A stretch of DNA of 64,000 nucleotides, taken from contig NZ_LBMH01000004.1 in NCBI RefSeq assembly GCF_001005305.1, positions 434,001 through 498,000 of the forward strand. The letters run 5' to 3'. This document shows, piece by piece, positions 1-9,436 of this stretch. This DNA is from Kordia zhangzhouensis (lineage in GTDB: Bacteria > Bacteroidota > Bacteroidia > Flavobacteriales > Flavobacteriaceae). The translations under genes and the position numbers were made by a program. Every line of letters begins with the position of its first letter. The first letter of the stretch is position 1. Below the pieces are notes generated by a model. It was not told the DNA's origin and did not search any database. It saw only the letters and a list, made by a program, of their open reading frames with translations.

Positions 1-1
1 A

Positions 2-2860
2 CAACAACAATATCAAAGTTCAGTAGGGAGTATTGCAGGAATTCGTTTAGAACGATCGGCAGATTATATGATTTACTTGTTAGGAGTATTAAAAACAAGA
101 GCTTGTTGTGCACCGATTAATGTCAATATTCCAATTGAAAAATTAGCGCACATCACGCAAAACACAACGTATGTAATCACTGAAAAAGAATTAGAAAAAT
201 TCAATCGTGAGAAAGAAACCTACAGTAAAGAAAATTTAGCAGAAACGTATAATATAGAAGACTTAGCGTATATAGTATATACTTCGGGATCAACAGGAGT
301 TCCTAAAGGATGTATGTTACAACACAAAGGAATTGTCAATCATATTTACAGTAAGATTGATTTATTAAATCTTCATGCAGACACCGTTATTTGCCATACT
401 TCTAAAATGTATTTTGTTGGCGGAATTTGGCAATTATGGACACCGTTATTTCTTGGAGGAAAAGTAATTCTTTCAACAATGGATGAATTGCAAAATATTC
501 CTTCATTGATTGATACTGCTATTCAGAATAAAGTTGAAGTGCTAGAAGTAATTCCTTCGCAACTGAATGCCTTATTTGCCATTCAGGAAGAAGAAAAATT
601 AAAAGCATTTAGAAAAATCATCCTTACAGGAGAAAAATTGACAGTAAGCTATGTGAACAAATTTTTTGACATTCATCCTACTATAGAACTTGTGAATACT
701 TACGGACAATCTGAATGTTCTGATGTAACAACGTACTATGAAATGAATTCGAAAATAGCGCAAGGAAAAATTCTGATTGGGAAACCAATTCGAAATACGA
801 AAATGTACGTATTAGATAAAAATCAGGAACTTTGTCCAATAGGAGTAGTTGGAGAATTGTGTACTTCAGGACTAGGAGTAAGCCCAGGCTATTTGAATCA
901 ACCTGAATTAACGGCTAAAAGCTTTGTTAAAAATCCATTCAACTCACAGGAACGATTATATAAAACTGGCGATTTAGGAAGATGGCTTCCTGATGGAAAC
1001 TTGGAGATTCTTGGAAGAAAAGATCATCAAATCAGTATTCGAGGATATCGAATTGAAATGGGCGAAATTGAAAGTACGCTACAAAAATATGAAAGTGTAC
1101 GACGAGCTGTTGTCCAAGCCAAAGAAATGCAAGAAGGAGAAACATTACTCATAGCATATTTGGAAACTAAAAAAGGTTTTCATCTGCCAAGTTTACGTAG
1201 ATATTTAAAAGCTCAACTGCAAGAATATATGATTCCGTCATATTTTATTGTACTAGATGAATTGCCATTAACACCTAACGGAAAGATTGATAAAAAAGCA
1301 TTACCGCATCCGACTACAGTTGAACTTCAAACAGGAAACTTGTTTGTAGCACCACAAACGGAAACGGAAATACAACTAGTAACTATTCTACAACAAGTAT
1401 TGAATGTAGAAAAAATAAGTATAAAAGATGGTTTTTATGATCTTGGAGGTGATTCAATCAAATTAATACAGCTGTTACATGAGCTCAAAAAAATAGGCTA
1501 TCAAATTCGCCCTGAACAAATTTTAAAAGCAACAGATATTGAAGAAATTGCACAAAAATTAGCGGAAATAGGTATTTCAAAAGCGAACACGAAAACAGAT
1601 ACATTTTGCAGTGTTACGGCATTTACAGGAAAAGAAAACGAATTTGTAGCCATTTCTGAAAATCAGAAACACATGTTGAATTATCCAGCATCGCAGGCCA
1701 TTGTTGGTCCGTTTGTGTTGCCACAAGGAGTTGATGAAATTCTATCACAAGAAATACAAGCTTTTTTGCGCCATTTTCCAGAACTCAATATTGATTTTAT
1801 TGAAAAAGAAGGAGCAATCTATCAACAACAAAGAACTCATGCTGATGTACAGGTAGAAACAATCTATAAAGAAGCCAATATCACTAATGAAACACTAGAA
1901 ACTTGGCAAGAAGAAATGTCAACTCAAAAATTTGACATTTTACATGAACCTTCAATTCGTTTGCAAATCTTAAAAGACAGTACGAGTGATCAAACTTGGT
2001 TTTGCTTGGCAATAAGTCATGTTTTGGTTGATTTGCATTCAGCATTAACTATTCATGAAATATTGCAAACATACATTTCCAAACGTGTAATCACTAAAAA
2101 AGAAGAAATCTATTCGAGTGTTCACTATGCGTTATGGCAACAGCATTTTCTAAAAAGTGAAGAAGGACAAAAATCAAGAAACTTTTGGACTACTTTTTTA
2201 AAAGAACATTTGTCAACAGCAAGTGTAGAAGCAACGGAAAAAGCCACATCATATGTATCACAAACGTACAGTATAATAGGCAAAGAATATGAAGCAATTC
2301 AACAATTTGCAAAGCGAATAAACGTATCAATATCTGTAGTATTTATGGCATACCATGAATATGTGATGGAACAACTTTTTAGTCATAAAATTCCTTTGCA
2401 ACTCATGTTAGTCAATGGTCGTGATACAAGCAATCAAGAATTTGATGCAACTAAGGTTTTAGGAGTAATCAACAATGTATTGCCGCTGCCTGTAAAAGCA
2501 AGCACAAAACTATCTTTTATAAAGCGATGTCAAGACAAGCAATTAACGTATATCAATGCGAGACAGCATCAAGAAGTTCCGTACGAGATTATACGAGAAG
2601 ATTTCTTGAATCTAAGCAAAATTGACATGAATATACTACCTAAAAGTGTAGTCAACTTTCAGCAATTACCCGGTACATTTACCAGATTAGAGAATGAATT
2701 TATACAAACTAAATCAATTACTATGAATAGAAAACTAAATTTTGACATGATCTGTAAAGCAAAACTAAATGGTGTTCAAGTTGAACTCATAAGCACTGAA
2801 AGTATCTCAAGAAAGATAAATGAAGACTTGCTTACACCAGCACACATACTAAAATTTTAA
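2..2860 (+). CDS. Non-ribosomal peptide synthetase, 5'-truncated by the window edge (A-T-C-like)
   Basis: The frame is open from base 2, so the gene begins before the window; its first visible residues are already adenylation (A) domain sequence (GIRLERSADYMIYLLG). Visible A-domain motifs in order: YTSGSTGVPKG (near base 280), NTYGQSE, YKTGDLGRW, GYRIEMGEIE and NGKIDKKALP. A carrier domain follows with LGGDSIKL (Ser near base 1455). A condensation-superfamily domain of about 430 residues closes the protein; its HHxxxDG motif reads SHVLVDL near base 2014, keeping the second His and the Asp but losing the first His and the Gly. Hand alignment to GrsA gives a specificity code of about VGWEITTDVK, which lacks the usual Asp235, so I do not assign a substrate. 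No thioesterase domain is present. It is the upstream partner of the second NRPS at 10960. Confidence 0.95.
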   Translation, partial: QQQYQSSVGSIAGIRLERSADYMIYLLGVLKTRACCAPINVNIPIEKLAHITQNTTYVITEKELEKFNREKETYSKENLAETYNIEDLAYIVYTSGSTGVPKGCMLQHKGIVNHIYSKIDLLNLHADTVICHTSKMYFVGGIWQLWTPLFLGGKVILSTMDELQNIPSLIDTAIQNKVEVLEVIPSQLNALFAIQEEEKLKAFRKIILTGEKLTVSYVNKFFDIHPTIELVNTYGQSECSDVTTYYEMNSKIAQGKILIGKPIRNTKMYVLDKNQELCPIGVVGELCTSGLGVSPGYLNQPELTAKSFVKNPFNSQERLYKTGDLGRWLPDGNLEILGRKDHQISIRGYRIEMGEIESTLQKYESVRRAVVQAKEMQEGETLLIAYLETKKGFHLPSLRRYLKAQLQEYMIPSYFIVLDELPLTPNGKIDKKALPHPTTVELQTGNLFVAPQTETEIQLVTILQQVLNVEKISIKDGFYDLGGDSIKLIQLLHELKKIGYQIRPEQILKATDIEEIAQKLAEIGISKANTKTDTFCSVTAFTGKENEFVAISENQKHMLNYPASQAIVGPFVLPQGVDEILSQEIQAFLRHFPELNIDFIEKEGAIYQQQRTHADVQVETIYKEANITNETLETWQEEMSTQKFDILHEPSIRLQILKDSTSDQTWFCLAISHVLVDLHSALTIHEILQTYISKRVITKKEEIYSSVHYALWQQHFLKSEEGQKSRNFWTTFLKEHLSTASVEATEKATSYVSQTYSIIGKEYEAIQQFAKRINVSISVVFMAYHEYVMEQLFSHKIPLQLMLVNGRDTSNQEFDATKVLGVINNVLPLPVKASTKLSFIKRCQDKQLTYINARQHQEVPYEIIREDFLNLSKIDMNILPKSVVNFQQLPGTFTRLENEFIQTKSITMNRKLNFDMICKAKLNGVQVELISTESISRKINEDLLTPAHILKF

Positions 2861-2949
2861 TCATAAAGCAATCAATAACTCGATAGAAAAGTAAGAAAAT
2901 AATACTTATTTTCGGCGGCAATTTAAACATCGTACAAACAACAATTATC

Positions 2950-5346
2950 ATGAAAAAAATATTTTTTAATACTAAAATAAACTGGGTTTTGCTCTTTATC
3001 ATGCTTCCTTTTGCGCTACTTGCTCAAGTAGAACTAACAGGTAGTATAAAAGATGATACTGGGCCATTGCCTTTTGCGAACGTAGTTTTGAAGGATAGTT
3101 CGGGAACGTTAGTTACTGGAACAATTTCTGATGAAAATGGCGCTTTCAAAATTAGTGTAGAAAAGGGAAGCTATGTGGTCGTTGTCAGTTTTATAGGAAG
3201 TAAAGACTGGACAAAAGAAATTGACTTACAAGAAAACATGTCGTTGGGCGAAATCACGTTAGAGTCTGATAAACTAGCAACTGTAGTCGTGGTAGCTAAG
3301 AAAAAACTTATCGATTACAAACCCGATCGTTTGGTACTAAATGTTGAAAACAACATCTCAACAAGTGGAGGAAATGCCATCAATGCATTAAGTGTTGCGC
3401 CAGGAATCATTATCCAAAACAACAATATTAGTATGTTAGGAAAAGGTTCTTCTCGTGTCATGGTTGATGATCGATTAATTGAATTATCAGGAGCTGAATT
3501 AGTAAATTATCTAAATTCAATTTCGGCAGATGATATCAAAAGTATCGAAGTAATTACCAATCCACCTGCAAAATATGATGCAGCTGGTGAAGGAGGATTG
3601 ATTAATATCATTCTAAAAAAAGGAAAAAGAGATTCTTGGAGAAATTCATCGACTCTAAGTTATGATCAGAACACATTTAACTTTTACACATTGCGAAACA
3701 ATTTTTTCTATAATAAGAACAAATTTAGATTTACTTTAAGTGCCAATGGGGTAGTAGGAGCTATGCGTAACAAAGCAGACTTAGACATCTTTTTTGATGA
3801 CGGTCCATGGAAGCTAAAAGGAGATGAAAAACAAGACAAAGATGATGTTAGCGGACGAGTAACGTTAGATTATGATATTTCAGACCGTGTAACTGTTGGT
3901 GTGCAATACCAAGGAAGTGCAAGTGATCCTGACAGAAAATATCAAAACATTACAACCGTTTTTGACAATAGTAACAATGTAGAATCTTTTGTAGTGAATA
4001 ACGGAAACGCAGATTTAAGTCGCGCAAGCCATTCATTAAACGCACACTTGGAATCAAGTTTAGATACTCTTGGTAAGAGATTGTTTTTTGATGTGGATTA
4101 TTTCAACTACGATTCAAGTACAGACAACCGATTTGTTGCAGAAAATTTTTCAGCTTCGCAAATGTTTACAGGAATTGACCAAGCGGCTCGAAATATTTCA
4201 AACCAAGAAATCAATAACGTAAGTGTTCGTGCCGATATGGAGCATCCTACAAAGTTTGCCAACTTATCATATGGGGTAAAATATAGTACCATCAAAACAG
4301 ATAGTGATATTGAGTTTTACGACGAAACTTCGGGAACACCCATATTCGATACCAATCAATCGAATGTATTTGAATATGAGGAAAATAACCAAGCATTGTA
4401 TTTTAGTGCAGCAAAAAATTTAAGTGAAAAATGGAGCATGCAAGTCGGATTACGATTTGAAGCTACTCAAACCACAGGATTTTCTAGAACGCTAAATCAG
4501 ACAAATGACAATGATTATTCAAAATTTTTCCCAACATTCTATCTAAGTTATGTAAAAGACGAAAAAAACACCTTTTACTTTAACTACGGAAAACGAATCA
4601 ATCGTCCAAGCTTTTCAGATTTGAATCCATTTAGAACATATATTAATAGTACGAGTTATTCTGAAGGGAATCCTTTTTTACAACCTTCATTCACTGATAA
4701 TTTTGAATTCAGCTATACGTATAAAAGAAAATGGAGAACATACGCTTTCTTAAACATTTTATCTGATGGCTATGGAGTTGTATTTACTGCGGATGAAGCT
4801 GCCAATAATCAAATCATTACGCGTCAAAATTACTATGACGAATATTTCTATGGAATTGGAGAAAGTTATTCAACCAACATTACATCGTGGTGGCAAAGTC
4901 AAAATTCAGTATACTTATTAGGATCTAAAAGTGATTTTGACAACTCTATTGCAGCGCAACCACAAAATGGGTTACAGTTTTATGCAACATCAAACAACAG
5001 TTTCTCATTGGGAGAACGTACTAAAATGCAAATTGACTACGTATTTAGCTCTAAGCACAAAAGAGGATTGTATGAATTTGGTCAAACACACGGATTAAAC
5101 ATTTCATTCCGACAAAATTTCTTAAACAAAAAATTAAATGCATCTGTTCTTTTTAATGATGTATTCAATACAAACTTCTTGAGAGATTATACGTCGGTAG
5201 TAAACAATATTAGACAAGTATATAATGAAAACAGCAGTAGCCGATTTGTACGTTTCTCTTTAACTTATAACTTCGGAAATGACGAAATCAATGTTAGAAA
5301 ACCAGGTTTCGGAAACGAAGAAGAAAAAGGTAGAAGTCAGCAATAA
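2950..5346 (+). CDS. Outer-membrane beta-barrel protein, TonB-receptor-like
   Basis: This 798-residue protein starts with a signal peptide (residues about 1-25, ending LLAQ). A carboxypeptidase-regulatory-like beta sandwich follows (about 27-110), then a plug-like region (about 120-225, with SIEVITNPPAKYDAAGEGG) and a long beta-barrel rich in aromatic and Asn residues. It ends in a typical barrel-type Phe-rich strand (SRFVRFSLTYNFG) plus a short charged tail. This order matches the Bacteroidota TonB-dependent / outer membrane beta-barrel family (OMP_b-brl_3 type). It lies 89 bp after the first NRPS and 30 bp before the thioesterase, so it probably belongs to the biosynthetic operon and may move the product or a related ligand across the outer membrane. 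That role is inference; this barrel family is not specifically siderophore-linked. Confidence 0.88.
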   Translation: MKKIFFNTKINWVLLFIMLPFALLAQVELTGSIKDDTGPLPFANVVLKDSSGTLVTGTISDENGAFKISVEKGSYVVVVSFIGSKDWTKEIDLQENMSLGEITLESDKLATVVVVAKKKLIDYKPDRLVLNVENNISTSGGNAINALSVAPGIIIQNNNISMLGKGSSRVMVDDRLIELSGAELVNYLNSISADDIKSIEVITNPPAKYDAAGEGGLINIILKKGKRDSWRNSSTLSYDQNTFNFYTLRNNFFYNKNKFRFTLSANGVVGAMRNKADLDIFFDDGPWKLKGDEKQDKDDVSGRVTLDYDISDRVTVGVQYQGSASDPDRKYQNITTVFDNSNNVESFVVNNGNADLSRASHSLNAHLESSLDTLGKRLFFDVDYFNYDSSTDNRFVAENFSASQMFTGIDQAARNISNQEINNVSVRADMEHPTKFANLSYGVKYSTIKTDSDIEFYDETSGTPIFDTNQSNVFEYEENNQALYFSAAKNLSEKWSMQVGLRFEATQTTGFSRTLNQTNDNDYSKFFPTFYLSYVKDEKNTFYFNYGKRINRPSFSDLNPFRTYINSTSYSEGNPFLQPSFTDNFEFSYTYKRKWRTYAFLNILSDGYGVVFTADEAANNQIITRQNYYDEYFYGIGESYSTNITSWWQSQNSVYLLGSKSDFDNSIAAQPQNGLQFYATSNNSFSLGERTKMQIDYVFSSKHKRGLYEFGQTHGLNISFRQNFLNKKLNASVLFNDVFNTNFLRDYTSVVNNIRQVYNENSSSRFVRFSLTYNFGNDEINVRKPGFGNEEEKGRSQQ

Positions 5347-5376
5347 ACAATTTTTTTTCATAATTAATTAATAGGT

Positions 5377-6117
5377 ATGATGCAAAAACGCAAAGTACAA
5401 TTGTTTCTATTGCACTTTGCTGGAGGAAGCAGATACTCTTTCGATTTTTTGAAAGAGTATCTGCAATATGAAGTGGAATTCATTCCACTTGAGCTACCTG
5501 GCAGAGGAAAAAGATTTGGAGAAACACTTGTAAAAGACAAAGAAGCTGCAATACAAGATTATTGTCAGCAAATACGAACCTTACGAAACAGTCAGCCATA
5601 CATAATTTACGGACACAGCATGGGAGCTACTCTAGGAATATCAGTAGCGTACGAAATGCAGCAAAAAGGAGATACACCAGAAGCATTGATTGTTTCAGGA
5701 AATTCGGGTCCTGGCACATTGCCTGTCGATAATGAAGGAAATGAAATTCCTAAAAAAACACGCTACTTGATGAGTACGCCCGATTTTAAGAATGAGTTAA
5801 TAGAACTAGGCGGCGCACCAGAAGAAGTACTAAATAATAAAGAGATTTTTGATTTTTTTGAACCCATTCTCAGAGCAGACTTTGAAATTCTTGAAAAAGG
5901 AACTGATTTCGTAGAGAAGGATATTTTAATCAATATACCCATTCATGCCTTGATGGGGACAGAAGAAAAAACAGCACATCAAGTGACTAACTGGCAACGA
6001 TTTACTACAGAAAAAATTCAGTATTCAATCGAAAAAGGCAATCATTTTTTTATTCATGAGCACGCAAAGAAACTTTCAGAGATCATTCTTGCTCATACTA
6101 GAGTAAGCATACTCTAA
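5377..6117 (+). CDS. Type II thioesterase (GrsT-like) of the NRPS locus
   Basis: This 246-residue alpha/beta hydrolase begins with the family signature FAGGSRYSF, followed by LELPGRGKRF and the nucleophile elbow GHSMG (Ser about residue 80). The probable catalytic His lies in GNHFFIHEH (about residue 221). The usual Asp position, in family members GxxD-like, reads GTEEKT here, so the acid may be Glu or lie elsewhere. Stand-alone enzymes of this type remove misprimed acyl groups from carrier proteins and keep assembly lines running. The position between the NRPS genes fits that role. ATG ATG occurs at the start; the first Met is used here and the second is equally possible. No other thioesterase is seen in the locus, so it might also take part in product release, which is speculative. 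Confidence 0.9.
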   Translation: MMQKRKVQLFLLHFAGGSRYSFDFLKEYLQYEVEFIPLELPGRGKRFGETLVKDKEAAIQDYCQQIRTLRNSQPYIIYGHSMGATLGISVAYEMQQKGDTPEALIVSGNSGPGTLPVDNEGNEIPKKTRYLMSTPDFKNELIELGGAPEEVLNNKEIFDFFEPILRADFEILEKGTDFVEKDILINIPIHALMGTEEKTAHQVTNWQRFTTEKIQYSIEKGNHFFIHEHAKKLSEIILAHTRVSIL

Positions 6118-6267
6118 TCCACACAAAAACAAACAAGAAGTACGTATTAAAATCGATACCATTCGCATCTTTCATTAGATGGGAACAGACCTGCTATTTA
6201 TCTAGTGTATATCCTACAGATAAAGTGTTGAAACTTATCCATTAACCAAAACAAAAAAGTTACTATT

Positions 6268-6645
6268 ATGAATCATATTAAAACCATTCCACAAGCTATT
6301 TACACAATCAAGAATGCACATGTGTATTTATTAGAGACTAAAACCAATGTGTGTTACGACGAAGAATTAGAGTTAGTAATTATTGATAATACGAGACTTT
6401 CAGAATCTTTATCAATGCGCTTTAAATATACACTAGGAAGTTTAAGCTTCTTATTTGAAGAAGTCTCTAAAAAAGTGAGTGATTTGAGTGAGAAAAACAG
6501 ATTGAGAGATCGTATTGTTCATCTTTTTGAAAACCTTCAAGATGAATTAGGAGTTATCACTTCAGAAAGCCACGTAGAAAGACTTATTGACTTTTTAAAT
6601 AGTGAAAAGAATAAGATCAAATCAGCAATTCCAAATTACCTATAA
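6268..6645 (+). CDS. Hypothetical protein, 125 residues, in NRPS locus
   Basis: I do not recognise this family. The protein is small and soluble-looking, with no signal peptide or membrane segment. The N-terminal 45 residues look beta-rich (YTIKNAHVYLLETKTNVCYDEE) and the rest is mainly charged helix (LSFLFEEVSKKVSDLSEKNRLRDRIVHLFENL). It starts at an ATG after an A-rich stretch, 150 bp downstream of the thioesterase gene and 35 bp before the ABC exporter gene, which suggests co-transcription with the exporter. The 150-bp gap before it holds no clear terminator. A function linked to export or regulation of the biosynthetic product is only suggested by position. Confidence 0.72.
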   Translation: MNHIKTIPQAIYTIKNAHVYLLETKTNVCYDEELELVIIDNTRLSESLSMRFKYTLGSLSFLFEEVSKKVSDLSEKNRLRDRIVHLFENLQDELGVITSESHVERLIDFLNSEKNKIKSAIPNYL

Positions 6646-6680
6646 ATAAAAAACGAGAACAATTTTAAAAACTAGAAAAC

Positions 6681-8312
6681 ATGTTTAACATTAAACCAAA
6701 AAACATTATTTATATCGTTCTTTACGCGTTGCCAAACACTGTATTGAGCTTTAGCATTGTATATATTATAAATAATGTACTTTCAGGAAATCCAGCATTT
6801 CTCAAAGGATACATGGGTATTGTCTTTATGGCCTTGGTTGTGTACACGTACTTATTGAATATCGTGTTTCAAAAATGGCTTAATAAATTCTCTTTTGACA
6901 TCCTTTACAGTAATGAGAAAAAAATCTTTAATCAAATTTTAAAAGCTCCAATGCTAAGTTTGGAAAAATTCGGACCCAAACGTTTCTTAACTGCTGTAGA
7001 AGACTTACGAACTTTTTCAACATTGCCATATACCGTAACACATACCGTAAATTCTGTATTAATGTTAGTACTGTGTTTGGTATACATGTTTACACTTTCA
7101 GCAGCTTCTGCATTAATCGTAATCGGTTTAATCTTAGTCGTAGCTGGTTGTTATTTCTTAGTCGTAAACTCTATGTCAAAACAAGTAGCAACTTTACGCG
7201 AGTATAATGAGCATTACTATCAGTATGTAGGAGATGTAATGGATGGGTTTAAAGAGTTGAAAATTAGTTTTTTCAGACGAGAAAACTTAATGAACAAATT
7301 TTTAGCTCCTAACCGTGACAAAGCAAAAGACTTGGATTTTAAAATTAACTATATCTTTTTGTCAATCAATTTAATAAGTCAATACGGATTATATTTTGTA
7401 ATAGCAGTAATTTTATTCTTATTGCCGGCATTTAACTTATTACCTAGAGCTGATGTGATTTCGTATGTAGTAATTGTTATGTTCATTTCAGGACCAATTA
7501 ACAACCTCATCAACTTACAACAAATGTACACGCGCTTTATGGTGGCAAATATTCGTATTAAAAACTTTTTGAGAGATTTTAAATTGTTAGATAATTATGA
7601 CCAACTTGAAGTGAACGAAGAAAATACTTTTGAATCGTTAAGCTTTCACAATGTACATTTTAACTACAATGAAGATCCAAACGCAGACTCATTTGCCTTA
7701 GGACCAATTAATTTGGAAATCAAAAAAGGAGAAGTCGTATTTATTGTTGGAGGAAATGGTTCAGGAAAAAGTACTTTTATCAACACGCTTACTGGAATTT
7801 ACAGTCCATCGAAAGGAGAAATTTGTTTAAATGGTGACTCTGACAATATAAAAGGAAAATTACAAAATCTCATATCAGCAGTTTTTACAGACAATCACAT
7901 CTTTACTCACAATTACGATAACTATAAACTTGAAGAGAATGCTATTTATAACGAATGGCTTAAAATCATGCAACTAGACAAAGTTATTGTTGATGATAAA
8001 GAAGAATCTGTACGAAGAAACTTCTCTAAAGGGCAAAGCAAACGTGTATCGCTCATCTTTGCAATGTTAGAAGACAAACCTTTATTGATTTTAGATGAAT
8101 GGGCAGCAGATCAAGATCCTCACTTTAGAAAATTCTTCTACGAAGAACTTATTCCAAAGTTTAGAGAAGCTGGTAAAACAGTAGTTGCCGTAACTCATGA
8201 TGATGCATATTTCCACAGTGCAGACCGAATCATTAAGTTTGATTATGGTAAAGTAGTGAAGGATGTAAAAGTGATGAGTAAACAAGAACTTACAGAAACT
8301 CTTTGGATATAA
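6681..8312 (+). CDS. Cyclic-peptide-type ABC exporter (SyrD/PvdE-like), membrane plus ATPase
   Basis: This 543-residue half-transporter has about six membrane segments in residues 1-285, then a nucleotide-binding domain. Walker A is GGNGSGKST (about residues 356-364), the signature loop is NFSKGQSKR, Walker B is PLLILDEWAAD, and the H-loop is AVTHDD. Spacing and wording match the PvdE/SyrD family, whose members export non-ribosomal peptides or their precursors across the inner membrane as homodimers. There is no N-terminal C39 peptidase domain, so this transporter cannot cleave a double-glycine leader as a PCAT-type exporter would. It sits between the unknown 125-residue gene and the GIN-domain gene, immediately upstream of the small peptide array. 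It is the probable exporter for the NRPS product. Confidence 0.93.
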   Translation: MFNIKPKNIIYIVLYALPNTVLSFSIVYIINNVLSGNPAFLKGYMGIVFMALVVYTYLLNIVFQKWLNKFSFDILYSNEKKIFNQILKAPMLSLEKFGPKRFLTAVEDLRTFSTLPYTVTHTVNSVLMLVLCLVYMFTLSAASALIVIGLILVVAGCYFLVVNSMSKQVATLREYNEHYYQYVGDVMDGFKELKISFFRRENLMNKFLAPNRDKAKDLDFKINYIFLSINLISQYGLYFVIAVILFLLPAFNLLPRADVISYVVIVMFISGPINNLINLQQMYTRFMVANIRIKNFLRDFKLLDNYDQLEVNEENTFESLSFHNVHFNYNEDPNADSFALGPINLEIKKGEVVFIVGGNGSGKSTFINTLTGIYSPSKGEICLNGDSDNIKGKLQNLISAVFTDNHIFTHNYDNYKLEENAIYNEWLKIMQLDKVIVDDKEESVRRNFSKGQSKRVSLIFAMLEDKPLLILDEWAADQDPHFRKFFYEELIPKFREAGKTVVAVTHDDAYFHSADRIIKFDYGKVVKDVKVMSKQELTETLWI

Positions 8313-8332
8313 ACCATTAACACTATTAAATC

Positions 8333-9100
8333 ATGAAAAAAAACAAAACACACACACTCAATAAAGTCTCAAAAACAGCACCTTCTATACTATTTTTTAG
8401 TTTTAAAAATGATTCGCCTACAGCTTCTCAAACAATAAAAGTGGATCATTTTGACAAAGTAGTGGTAAGCCCATACATTCAGGCTGTTTTTAAACAAGGC
8501 GAACAAGAATCGGTAAGCGTGGAAGCGCTAACTATTTCTTCAGAAAAAATGCATGTGGAAGTAGCTGACAATGTATTAAAAGTGTACTTACACAAAGCAG
8601 AAGCAGAAGTAAGTTTGGATGATGATCAATCTGTAAACTGGGAAGATCAATCAATTTATAATGGTACCATTGCAAAAGTGGTGATTACCTATAAAAGTTT
8701 AAAGAAACTAGCTTTAGTTGGAGAAGAAGAATTTACATTCCTAGATACTATAGCTGCACAAGATGTAAACTTAAAATTGATTGGAAAAACAAAAATTCAC
8801 ATCAAAGAAGCTATAATTGAAAATTTCAACATTACTTCATTTGGTAAAAATTATTTAGAAGTCAGTTCAGGAGTTGTTCCTTATCAAAGTATCACTGCTT
8901 TTGGCGAAGATCAATTGAACTTAGAAGGTGTGCAAAGCGAAATCACCGAAGTAAAATCATTAGGAAATAGTAAAATGAAACTCAATGTTTCCAAAAAACT
9001 TAGGGTTACAAGCATGGGCGATACGCATATCCTTTATAAAGGAGATGCTAAAGTGTCTAAAGGAATCGTGATGGGCAATTCACGTATTGAGCGCATGTAA
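8333..9100 (+). CDS. GIN-domain (DUF2807-like) beta-helical protein
   Basis: This 255-residue protein lies 20 bp after the exporter gene. From residue 40 on it reads as repeating short beta strands (VDHFDKVVVSPYIQAVFKQG, then LALVGEEEF, ITSFGKN, ITAFGEDQ, VKSLGNS, VTSMGDT). That periodic pattern is typical of head-GIN / DUF2807 proteins, which fold as right-handed beta helices and are usually exported. Here the N-terminus (MKKNKTHTLNKVSKTAPSIL) lacks a convincing signal peptide, so its location is unclear. Its tight spacing with the exporter places it in the biosynthetic operon, but I cannot assign a molecular function. It is followed by 148 bp without a gene and then the first small peptide gene. 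Confidence 0.8.
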   Translation: MKKNKTHTLNKVSKTAPSILFFSFKNDSPTASQTIKVDHFDKVVVSPYIQAVFKQGEQESVSVEALTISSEKMHVEVADNVLKVYLHKAEAEVSLDDDQSVNWEDQSIYNGTIAKVVITYKSLKKLALVGEEEFTFLDTIAAQDVNLKLIGKTKIHIKEAIIENFNITSFGKNYLEVSSGVVPYQSITAFGEDQLNLEGVQSEITEVKSLGNSKMKLNVSKKLRVTSMGDTHILYKGDAKVSKGIVMGNSRIERM

Positions 9101-9248
9101 TTCTTCTATCGCAACTTTATTACCAAAACTAGTTACCACTTAACATTTCGGAATATCACAACTATCTGACATAAAAGCATTTATTGTTTTTCATGCTCAG
9201 ATAGGTGGGATTCCTATGTCTATATGTAACATCTAAAAATAGTAACAT

Positions 9249-9410
9249 ATGAAAAAAACAACTCGTAAAATGGTTTTCACAAAGCAAGTCATTTCAGCAT
9301 TAAATATGCAACAAATTACTGGCGGATTAAGAGCCACACAAAGTGATCAGGCCCTAACAGGGTGTCATACCAATTGTCAAACAGACAATTGCTCAACCGC
9401 AAAGAAATAA
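9249..9410 (+). CDS. RiPP-type precursor peptide 1 of the array (53 residues)
   Basis: The gene starts at an ATG after the A-rich AGTAACAT. The peptide has a basic leader (MKKTTRKMVFTKQVISALNM), then QQITGG at residues 21-26, then a core rich in Cys, Thr and Ser (TGCHTNCQTDNCSTAKK). The leader pattern F-x-K-x-x-I-S-x-L-x(n)-GG is shared by its neighbours and by the peptides at 30, 44 and 56 kb. It resembles the leaders of Bacteroidota class I lanthipeptide-type precursors. The core HTNC is shared with the orphan at 30054. No lanthionine synthetase is encoded nearby, so the peptide may be unmodified or processed by enzymes elsewhere. Confidence 0.75.
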   Translation: MKKTTRKMVFTKQVISALNMQQITGGLRATQSDQALTGCHTNCQTDNCSTAKK

Positions 9411-9436
9411 GTGTAAAATCATTAAAAACAGGCAAA

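Noticed and set aside
9101-9248. Possible structured leader before the peptide array
   Set aside because: The imperfect repeat AGATAGG...CCTATGTCT around 9200 is short with a bulge and no conserved motif, too weak to call a riboswitch or attenuator.
9362-9436. Longer form of array peptide 2 starting at 9362
   Set aside because: It would overlap peptide 1 and place 25 unlike residues before the conserved leader; ATG 9437 gives a leader aligned with the other members.
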